Source of the DNA: Euborellia annulipes
Lineage: Eukaryota > Arthropoda > Insecta > Dermaptera > Anisolabididae
DNA: 64,000 bases
Direction of reading: 5' to 3'
NCBI GenBank assembly: GCA_023213315.1
Contig: JAKCPI010006028.1
Coordinates: forward strand, 62,001-126,000
In this document: positions 55,245 to 63,164 of the stretch, piece after piece
Layout: each line of letters starts with the position of its first letter
Position numbering within the stretch: position 1 is the first letter of the stretch
Notes under the pieces: model-generated
Seen by the model: the letters and a program-made list of their open reading frames with translations, nothing else
Databases searched by the model: none
What the model was told of the DNA's origin: nothing
Translations under genes and position numbers: made by a program

Positions 55245-55608
55245 AGTCTTTATAAAAAATTAAGGCGTTCCAAAAATAAATACAAAATTTCATAAGAATT
55301 GGAAAATTTTTTTTAAATGTATAAAAAGTTCCAAAGGGGGACCCACTTTCGAATCGAAATTTACATCCCCTTAGGGATTTAACATTGGCTCTATGGAAGG
55401 AAGAGCCGGAAAATGAATTTGAAAAAATCTGAAATACTACATCAGTAAAGAGTGCTTCAAACAATTTTAAGGGCAAATTTTAAAGAGGATCTAAAAAATA
55501 ATTGCTTTAAGAATTTTGATCAAAATCGTTAGAGTCAATTTTGAGAAAATAGAAAAAAAACAACTGAAAAAGTACATTAGTAAAGTGTACTTCAAACAGT
55601 ATGTGGCA

Positions 55609-55639
<31 letters not shown>

Positions 55640-55664
55640 AAAAAAAAAAAAAAAAAAAAAAAAA
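55609..55664 (+). repeat. G30 run directly followed by A26 run
   Basis: Thirty consecutive G, then twenty-six A, between GTGGCA and GCCGTT. It sits in the left tail of foldback P10. Real or an assembly artefact cannot be told from sequence. Confidence 0.8.
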
Positions 55665-55763
55665 GCCGTTTGATGTAATACTCCATTTGTCTGTTGTGTT
55701 AACTGATGAATAGTGAATAATAAAAAAACAACAGAATGTAGAAAATATCTTTAATTTATTCTT

Positions 55764-55803
55764 TGGACTATCGATTTCGTCCAAAAGACATCATCAGGCC
55801 AGC
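55764..55803 (-). ncRNA. Hammerhead ribozyme candidate HHR-12
   Basis: Minus strand: CTGATGA (55797-55791), stem II GTC with GAC around TTTTG, GAA, self-complementary ATCGAT as stem III, cleavage base A. Stem I is short. Confidence 0.6.
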
Positions 55804-55969
55804 GTTATTGAAATATAAAATAGTATATACATGGTTTTTATGATTTTTAATAGAGTCGAAACAAATTCTAGTGTCATTTATAATTAATTATTTATTGATG
55901 ACATTAAATTTGTTTCGACTCTATTAAAAATCATAAAAACCATGTATATACTATTTTATATTTCAATAA

Positions 55970-56012
55970 CGCTGGCCTGATGATGTACTTTGGGCGAAAT
56001 CGATAGCCCAAA
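55970..56012 (+). ncRNA. Hammerhead ribozyme candidate HHR-13
   Basis: CTGATGA (55977-55983), weak stem II ending GGGC, GAA (55996-55998), ATCGAT (55999-56004), cleavage base A56005, stem I GGC (55974-55976) with GCC (56006-56008). Here the palindromic stem III is six bases rather than four. Confidence 0.6.
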
Positions 56013-56405
56013 GAATAAATTAAAGATATTTTCTACATTCTGTTGTTTTTTATTATTCACCATTCATCTGTATTTCAAACAATTTTCACGAAAAATTATA
56101 CGGATATACTTTTTAAAGAGCATGTAAAAAATTATTGATTTTTGAATTTTAATCAAAACGTTAGAGCCGATTTCGATTGTCCGGGAGGAAACCTAACTTA
56201 AATATAAAATTTAAAATCTCGTAGCTCAATTCCTTCATGCTTAAAATCGTTACACATAGACAGACCAATTTGCGGGACCCACTTTTTTGGATTCAGGGGA
56301 CCTCAGAACATTTATATCCATCAAAATGTCGACATCGAATTTTTGACATGATCGCAATACTTTCTCTCTATATATTACATATATAGATAAGAGAAAGTAA
56401 AAATT

Positions 56406-56845
56406 GATTTAATATTAAATGAAATTTTGCTTTTTACTTTCTCTTATTTGATTTCCAAAACTGACAATCTGTCTTTATATGAGAGGATGGATTAATCCTG
56501 TCCAAATCCCTTGATATTTTTAAATAAACAATTTTTTACAATAATAGTTTAAGAAGAAATTCAATGACTGAGTGATAATAAACAGGAGCAGGCAGATGTA
56601 TGCGGCAAGAATGTAATAAAAAATTTATTTAAATTTCGGCGACGTTTCGGGAACGCATCGTTCGGACGATAAATTGTTAATGTTGTAGGTGGATACATAG
56701 CGGTTTATTCAAAAACATAATATAAATTTACATATACCATTAGAAGACAATTGTTTGTATAGGTGCTTGGACTGTATATTTTTTGTTAAATGGGCCTAAA
56801 ATATTAGCACTGGCCAAGATTGATCCCTTTCTCAAACTGCTAAAA
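56406..56845. other. AT-rich stretch with a degenerate hammerhead arm
   Basis: At 56632-56672 the minus strand reads GTCCGAACGATGCGTTCCCG then AAACGTCGCCG. This resembles the arm motif but has CCGAACGA in place of CTGATGA and no second arm. Confidence 0.4.
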
Positions 56846-57270
56846 TCTAAAAAAAAAAAATATATATATATATAATATATATATAATTCGCTAATGTCCG
56901 TCTGTCTGTCTGTCTGTCACGCTCTATTTAGGAAACCTCCCGTTGAAATTTTGAAATGAAATTTTATATGCATAAAGAGGACCTTCTCGGGATTACAGGA
57001 AAATTATTTTAATCCCGAAATTCCTATAACTTTTTGAGTTATTAATTCTTAAAGTTACGATTTCTCCCATAGGAAATGTATAGAGAAATATTTATGTATT
57101 CTTTTCATTTGTGTATTCTATGAATCTAAACAAATCCTCAAGCAGGCACTGAATTGGAATCGAATAATAATAATTTTCTTTTCATAATTTAGAAGAAAAG
57201 GCGAGGGTTCGCCGCAGGCCGGCCCGAGCCAGCTGGAAAGGGGTCCAGAGGGGCGAAGCCCCCCGGCTAG
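56846..57270 (+). mobile_element. Helitron-like non-autonomous element
   Basis: The proposed 5' end is TCTAAAAAAAAAAAATATAT after an A, followed by AATGTCCGTCTGTCTGTCTG and TCACGCTCTATTTAGGAAAC, a style common at arthropod Helitron starts. The 3' end has a GGGGCGAAGCCCC hairpin at 57250-57262 and finishes CCGGCTAG before a T, fitting hairpin plus CTRR and A/T insertion. GGCCCGAGCCAGCTGGAAAG precedes it. No Rep/helicase gene. Confidence 0.65.
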
Positions 57271-57889
57271 TAAAATCACTAATCGCATGTGAATATTAGA
57301 ATGTATTTAAAAAATAAACGATGTCTTTTCATTTCTATTTCCGATCGATAAGCTTAATATTTTTTCTTCATAATTTAGGAAGAATTATAAATAAAGAAAA
57401 GAAAAAAAAAAGACAAAATTTTTATGAAAATGTGCCCAAGTTTTAATAAGAAATGCACGCAGCCAGTGGGAGGCTCTTCTATCTAATACGTGGAGATATT
57501 GGTCTTTAAAAAGGTCTTGATAAATCGTCATGAAACAGCAATTAATTACATCCATCACGTTCAAACCCCGGAGAGAGGAGAGATAAGTATCGAGCTGGCT
57601 TTCGGTCTTTCTCTTTCTCTCCTCTCGACTTATTATCCTTGGCCGTGGATGCTGCTCTGCTCCGGAACGTTTTTTGCCCGAGCGCCTGTCTATGTGTGTA
57701 TATGCTCTTTATATATATATATATAAATAAGTATATATGTGTGTGTGTGTGACTTGACCGGAGATGGCTTGGTAACTCAAGCTATATTGCAAACAACATA
57801 TCATCCATTGTTTTATTTTCTTTGATTTTTATTTATTTATTTATTTTTTCCCAATCAGAATTTTTCAAAAATCATGCATGTTTATATTT
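57271..57889. other. GC-elevated island 7 (57465-57700) in AT-rich DNA
   Basis: Non-repetitive. An open frame at 57490-57726 has no recognisable domain. CATGAAACAGCAATTAATTA and similar words could be regulatory sites. Confidence 0.3.
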
Positions 57890-58490
57890 AGAAAAATTTG
57901 GTGTGACTGGTCGCACAGAACACAACTTTCTCTTACCTTGAGTAATCGAAAGTTGTGTTCTGTGCTTGTCACACCAGATTTTTTGTGTCGACATATATTT
58001 AGTTTCCGACAATACGGTACATTCGAATTTCATATAAGTATGGGAAAATATTTTTATTTTCTTACCATGGCAACCATTTCTCTTATCTTTCCTATAAAGG
58101 ACAAGAGTAAAGTGTGCTTCAAACAATTTTCTGAGCAAAATGAGAATATACATTTTAAACAGAATCTAAAAAATAATTGATTTTTGAATTTTAATCAAAA
58201 TCGTAACAGCGAATTTTGAGAAAATCGAAAAAAAAACTGAAAAAGTACATCAGTAAAGTACTAGTACTCTTTGGTCGAATTTGTTCAAAAGCTTCGTGTC
58301 ACGTGGCTAACTTAAATATAAAATTTCAACCTCATAGCTCTTTTCGTTCTTGAGATATTTTGTTCACAGACAGACCATGTCGCGAAAATCACTTTTTTTG
58401 ATTCAGGGGACCTCAAAACGTGTATATCCATCAAAATATTGACATCGAATTTTTTACATGAATCCAATACTTTCTCTGTCTGACCAAAAT
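57890..58490 (+). repeat. HE repeat, short subfamily, complete
   Basis: Left hairpin AAAAATTTGGTGTGACTGGT with CTTGTCACACCAGATTTTTT (57892-57986), CCATGGCAACCATTTCTC, interior, and CTTTCTCTGTCTG at the right, where a palindrome takes over. Confidence 0.85.
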
Positions 58491-58947
58491 TTTTTTAACA
58501 TTAAATAAATCGAATCTATCAGTAAATAGCAATTAAATACTGTCTTAATGAATACATCGGCCAATACTTTCTCTTACATCTATATAAGTTAATACGTATA
58601 GTTAATATGTAAATATTAACTATACGTATTAACTTATACTTATAAATTATATATTATTCTATATCATAAAAAGTAAATATTAAAATAAAAAAAAAAAAAC
58701 GCTTTGGTGAAATAATCAATAGCGACTTGGTCATTTGGGTTGCCCCTAGTTTCCAAATGCCCCAGACTTTTCGCTCTAACTTGTAAGATTTTGTTGCAAA
58801 ATATTATGGCTTTTACATTTTGAATTTCTTGGGTTACATTTGCCGATGTATTCATTAAGACAGTAGTTTATTACTATTTACTGATAGATTCGAATTATTA
58901 AATGTTAAAAAAATTAAAATTACTATTAAAAAATTCTGGTCAGAGAG
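58478..58947. repeat. Palindrome TCTGACCAAAATTTTTTTAA, inverted HE ends at both sides
   Basis: GACCAAAATTTTTTTAACAT and TCGAATCTATCAGTAAATAG pair with complements at 58878-58945, and CTTAATGAATACATCGGC with 58841-58859. The flanks are HE right ends in opposite orientation (58440-58476 and 58940-58985), so two HE copies may have joined tail-to-tail. Between the arms lie an HE fragment, a smaller palindrome (58572-58640) and a mixed patch with no gene. Confidence 0.6.
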
Positions 58948-59772
58948 AGAAAGTATTGGATTCATGTAAAAAATTCGATGTCGAGAGTGAAAAAATTTAC
59001 CCTAGTGAAGAAAAAAAAATTTTTTGAACAGAAAAAGCAATAGTAGGCTGATGGTTAAGAAAAAAAAATCAGGTGTGTAAGGTATTGCACAGCACACAAC
59101 TTAGCTTGTAATGATATGATAATTGAAAGTCGTGTTCTGTACTCTCACACCAGATTGTTTGTGTTGACATATATTTAGTTTCCGGCAGTACATTAAAATT
59201 CAAGATGTAAAATTGATAAACAGAAAAATATTTTCTGCTGTTTTTCCTATCTTTCCTATGAAGTACAAAAGGAAAGTGTGCTTCAAACAAATTTGAGAGC
59301 AAAATGAGAATATACAAATTAAAATAATTTAACAATAGTTAACCTACATTAACATTTTTTTATGGGAATTTTTAATTATAGACCACATTTTGAATTAATT
59401 ATTTATTAAAAATATAAATACCGTACAAGGTTACAACTGCTTATTCTGCAGTCGTTTTCACCTACTCACTTAATTCTTTAGACTACATGAAAATATACAA
59501 TTTTAAAGACGATCTAAAAAATAATTATGAATTTTAATCAAAATCGTTATAGCTATTTTGAGAAACTGAAACTGAAAAAGTACTTTAGTACTTTTTGGCC
59601 GATTATATTTAAATTTTAGCGCCTGAGGATCTAAAATTTCAACCTCGAAGCTCATGTCTTTCTTGCTTTGTTTTGAACACACTCACAGATACAGACAATT
59701 TCCACTTTTTTGGACTCGCGTGTTTTTTCATTAAAATATCGAATTTTTGTTATGAATGCAATACTTTCTCTC

Positions 59773-60060
59773 TTTAAATTAAATAAATAAAAGGAGAGGA
59801 AGTCAGCCAAACAGGTTAGCCTCTATCAAATGAAAATTCCAATAAAATAACATAAAAACTGATGATTGTATTATTTAATTATTATTATTATATATATATT
59901 AATAATAATAATAATTATAAAATATATATATATATAATATATATATATATATATTAATAAAGTCGAAACGTTTTCTTTTATTGGGATTTTCATTCGATAG
60001 AGAGTAACTATGTTTGGCTGACATTTTATTTATTTAATTGTTGGACAGACAACTCGTCAC
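59773..60060. repeat. HHR foldback unit P11 with 9-bp flanking duplication
   Basis: CTTTCTCTC at 59764-59772 and 60061-60069. Arms GTCAGCCAAACAGGTTAGCC and complement near 60005-60023. A 3' tail holds TGTTGGACAGACAACTCGTC. A single hammerhead spans the centre, its stem II loop replaced by a long AT microsatellite. Confidence 0.65.
59838..59992 (+). ncRNA. Hammerhead candidate HHR-14 with expanded stem II
   Basis: CTGATGA (59859-59865) and GAAACGTT (59965-59972) are separated by about 99 bases of TAT/TAA repeats instead of the usual 15-20. Stem I CCAATAAAA..AAAA pairs with TTTTCTTTTATTGG with an internal loop. Stem III is ACGT. The repeats could still pair with each other, so a very long stem II is possible. 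Confidence 0.5.
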
Positions 60061-60115
60061 CTTTCTCTCCATATATTAACATAAGATTATATATAGATAA
60101 GAGAAAGTAAAAACG

Positions 60116-60974
60116 ATTGATAATACCGTGAAATTTTTAATGAACGCCCACGTATATAATTGTTACTAATAACTGACACTAATCATAAATTAGCATTTGA
60201 ATATATTATATTATAATAATAAGTTTGAATAAAGTCCCCTTTCGCCTGCATTTCCTTCTGAATATTTAAGTAATTAATATTATAATTTATGCAATAACTT
60301 ATTTAAACGGCTCGATGCAAAAAGCTTTGGACTAAATTAAAATTTCGATGGAGTAGATGATTCTAAATTACCGACAATTTGTTTATACGACTAAACAAAC
60401 ACTTGATATGTTAATGAGTTAGACAAGTTTTGGCCTAGGTCAGGAATAGTTTCGTTGGAGGTCTAAAAAAAAAAAATATATGGACAGGTGATTACGAATT
60501 TATTTATGTTTTCTAATAAATTCAAGGACGTTCAAATTTTACTATAAAAACAAATTTTACTGGGTTGGTGATTGCGATCTAAAAGAGATATATTTTTTTT
60601 TCTCTAACAAAAGATGCTCCATCATAACTCCTCAGGGTAATCACAAACCTATTTGCCTCTAGGGAAGGTAATGTCAATGACTGGAATTCCGAGAGCGGCC
60701 ATAGCACAAGAGATCTTTTATATATTTATAAACAGCATATAAGAGAGGATTATAATTTTTCATCGACTCATCTTGTACAGATACACTAAAAGATAGATTT
60801 GTTTTATTTGACTCGAAATTCACTCATCCGTTAAAGAAATTTTTTCATGATTTTATCTTTTCCTTTCCCTCCCATAAAGCAAAATAGGTAAATGAAAAAT
60901 TATTTGAATTTTTTATAATAGACCACCAATTCGAAGATTACAGTTTTAGTTACAAATTTTTTACATTCTTTAAC
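60116..60974. other. AT-rich stretch, nothing recognised
   Basis: No supported gene, RNA gene or repeat family. Confidence 0.5.
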
Positions 60975-61086
60975 CATTAGCGAGAAAGAAAGTATTGAGA
61001 TCATGTCAAAATGGTGTCTGTGTGTAACGATTTTAATCATAAAGGAAATGAGCTATGAGGTTGAAATTTTATATTTAAGTTAGGTA

Positions 61087-61432
61087 CAGTGAGGAACAAT
61101 ATTAAGTCCCACCCATGCGTTTTCTACTTGTGCTTATTTCATTGTTTTTATAAAAGAAAATGAAAATCAATTTTCTCGTTTTGAACCATGAATGTTTCCA
61201 ATAAAAAATATAAGTTAATTAGGTTTGTTCGTTTTTAGTTCAGTGGGCGTTCGGCGCATGAGTAGTGAGAAAGATCACATTCGCAGTAACGAAAATAATA
61301 CTCCTTTCCTTAATGCGCATGCGCCGGACGCCCACTAAGCTAAAAACGAACAAACCTAATATTTTTTTTAAAAACAATGAAATAATCACAAGTAGAAAAT
61401 GCACTGGTGGGACTTAATATTGTCCCTCACTG
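61087..61432. mobile_element. Tc1/mariner-like MITE, CAGTGAGG family copy 2
   Basis: CAGTGAGGAACAATATTAAG and its inverse end CCTCACTG at 61432, with TA on each side (61085-61086, 61433-61434). The HE empty site has a single TA, so the TA duplication is proven. It is interrupted by another small MITE. Confidence 0.9.
61221..61357. mobile_element. GTTTGTTCGTTT-ended MITE, copy 2, nested
   Basis: AGGTTTGTTCGTTTTTAGTT at the left and AGCTAAAAACGAACAAACCT at the right are inverted, extended by CAGTGGGCGTTCGGCGCATG and complement. It lies inside the Tc1-like MITE, whose other copy (53939) lacks it. Flanking duplication not clear. Confidence 0.7.
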
Positions 61433-61520
61433 TACCCTCCCGGACAGTAAAAATAAGCTTTTGAACCTAATCGGCCAAAAAGACTTTACTGAAGTACCTT
61501 TAGAGTTTTTTACCACAAGA

Positions 61521-61849
61521 AAAATTCGAAATATCGAGTTTTTGGATTATCAAGAGGAAAGAAAAAAAATTCGAATTTTTAAGAGTTTTTATTATATTTT
61601 TGAAAATATGTATGACCTTACATAATTTTATATATTGCCTAAAGCAAAAAAGTAGCCCTTGAGTCATGGGTCAGTAGTAGTTTCTGCCTCTTGTGTCAAG
61701 GGATCGTAACCCGACTCATGCGACAATTTCATTTAGGGGATATCTTGGCTACCAATTAAAAATAATAATAATAATTTTTTTTATTCTTCAAAATTGTAGA
61801 CAGCATTGATAGAGAAATATTGAAAGTTTTAGGAGTATTTTTTTCGAAC
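61521..61849. other. AT-rich stretch with a tRNA-like scrap
   Basis: GAGTCATGGGTCAGTAGTAG and AAGGGATCGTAACCCGACTC (61660-61720) look like decayed A- and B-box sequence. AGTTTCTGCCTCTT also occurs inside the element at 21024. Weak evidence. Confidence 0.3.
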
Positions 61850-62815
61850 CACTTTTCACAACCGCAAAAATTTTTTTTCTTATTATTGTTTGAAGAACAT
61901 TTTACTTCGATTTTTCAAATTCATTTTTCCTTTGGATCTCTTTACACATTTAAAAAATATTTTTCCAATTCTTATGAAATTTTGTATTTAAATAGGATTC
62001 TCTATTATGTATAAAATATCCAAATATGATTGAGAAATTTTGAAAAATAGCCATAGCAGTGGCGGCTCGCCCATAGGGACCTCGGACGCCGCCCCTCCTA
62101 AAGATTTGAAAAAGTAAAAAATAATTAAACACCCATTCGATTATAATTATACATCTAACTAACCAAAGTGTTTTATCAGTCGCGTACATCAAAAATATAG
62201 GGAAAAAACAGGCAAAAATAGCGCGAAAAGTGCGTATTTATAGCCGTTGGACGCTGTCCTGAACGCCCCAATCCATCAACATGCAGTTATACGGAGAGAG
62301 GTGTGGTGGGGGCTGCTGGTGCTATGACGCGTGTAAGCTTGAGCCGAATGGGAGCTTTGGGACGCCGTCCGAGCATGCGCAGAGCGAAGCATCAGCTAGT
62401 CGCCGCACAGCGCGCCGGCGTTCCTTAACTTTTTAACCGCATTCTAAGTGTTTAACGAATGTGTGATTGTTATGTAGTGTGATTTAGTGTGTATGGTTTA
62501 GTGTTCTCTTGGGGGCCCCCCCAGACCCCCCGGTGGTGCGCCCCCCGGGCATTAAACTCACGAGCCGCCACTGAGCCATAGTTTATTTCAAGCAGACAAC
62601 ATTTAAAAATATAATTGAAATACTCAGAGCTTATGGAAATTTTGAAATAAATTACTTTTTTACTTATGAAACGCAAATTTGGAAGTAAAGTGCAATGGGA
62701 AACGAGGCAAAAAAATCTGGTGTGACAGCACAGTACATAACTTTTGATTACCGAATATAAGAGAAAGTTGTGTGCTGTGCGTTAATCACACCCGATTTTT
62801 TTTTTTGAAAGACTT
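61850..62815 (-). repeat. HE repeat, long subfamily, split by a hAT-like element
   Basis: ATTTTTCAAATTCATTTTTC, TTCTTATGAAATTTTGTATT, AAAATAGCCATAG, break, AGCCATAGTTTATTTCAAGC, and the left hairpin AAAAAATCTGGTGTGACAGC with GTTAATCACACCCGATTTTT. Confidence 0.75.
62057..62573. mobile_element. hAT-like element, CAGTGGCGGCTCG ends, 8-bp TSD
   Basis: Perfect 13-bp inverted ends CAGTGGCGGCTCG and CGAGCCGCCACTG. AGCCATAG at 62049-62056 and 62574-62581 is a perfect 8-bp duplication, confirmed by unbroken HE copies. At 517 bp it is much more GC-rich than its surroundings (62225-62420). That may be the remains of an autonomous element's 5' region, but no transposase frame is present. Confidence 0.9.
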
Positions 62816-63160
62816 TTCATATTAATAAATTTAGTCTTTATAGATTTTTTTAGTCGAATTGATCCTAAAAATCATTGAACTGTTTCAATTTCTACCTTAC
62901 TATGCTTATCACATGCTAAAGTGAAGTGAGTTGCGTGTAGTGGTTTGCAAACAGGATAATTTATGCGCGACCGGCTTACTTCAAAAGAAGCAAAAATGCT
63001 GTTTGCAAATTACCAGGTGAATTCTTTATATTCCGAGCTACGATTATATATTATTTTTTTATGTCATGCATAAACAGGGCAACCTTTTCAAGAAGTCAGA
63101 AATAAAAGAAGGGAGAGAGAGAGATTAATGCCAAATTAATTAAATGAAATCGGTCGGCTT
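62816..63160. other. AT-rich stretch, nothing recognised
   Basis: No supported feature. Confidence 0.45.
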
Positions 63161-63164
63161 TTTT

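Larger units (their letters stand above)
55599..56069. repeat. HHR foldback unit P10 with about 12-bp flanking duplication
   Basis: GTACTTCAAACA (55587-55598) and GTATTTCAAACA (56070-56081) differ at one base. The arms pair from AATAATAAAAAAACAACAGA to the complement near 56040-56055 and include CATGTATATACTATTTTATA. The left side has an extra tail with a G30A26 tract. Both arms have hammerheads. Confidence 0.8.
55245..56405 (+). repeat. HE repeat, long subfamily, split by an HHR foldback
   Basis: TTCCAAAAATAAATACAAAA, GGGGGACCCACTTTCGAATC, GGAAGGAAGAGCCGGAAAAT, the break at GTACTTCAAACA, then GTATTTCAAACAATTTTCAC and the rest to the right hairpin at 56355-56400. Confidence 0.75.
59060..60115 (+). 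repeat. HE repeat, decayed, split by an HHR foldback
   Basis: Left hairpin AATCAGGTGTGTAAGG with CTCACACCAGATTGTTTG, then interior pieces separated by about 140 bp of other AT-rich DNA (59335-59480). More interior follows up to CTTTCTCTC (59772), with resumption at 60061 and the right end at about 60115. Confidence 0.65.
60975..61520 (-). repeat. HE repeat fragment, split by a Tc1-like MITE
   Basis: GAGAAAGAAAGTATTGAGAT, TTGAAATTTTATATTTAAGT, AGGTA, then the MITE. It resumes TACCCTCCCGGACAG and AATAAGCTTTTGAACCTAAT. Intact copies read TAGGTACCTTCCCGGACA, giving the empty site. Confidence 0.75.

Noticed and set aside
55491..55784. Frames with long glycine/lysine or proline/phenylalanine runs
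   Set aside because: They come directly from the G30A26 homopolymer tract.
56632..56672. A further hammerhead on the minus strand
   Set aside because: GAAACGTC is present, but the CUGANGA core is replaced by CCGAACGA and there is no matching second arm.
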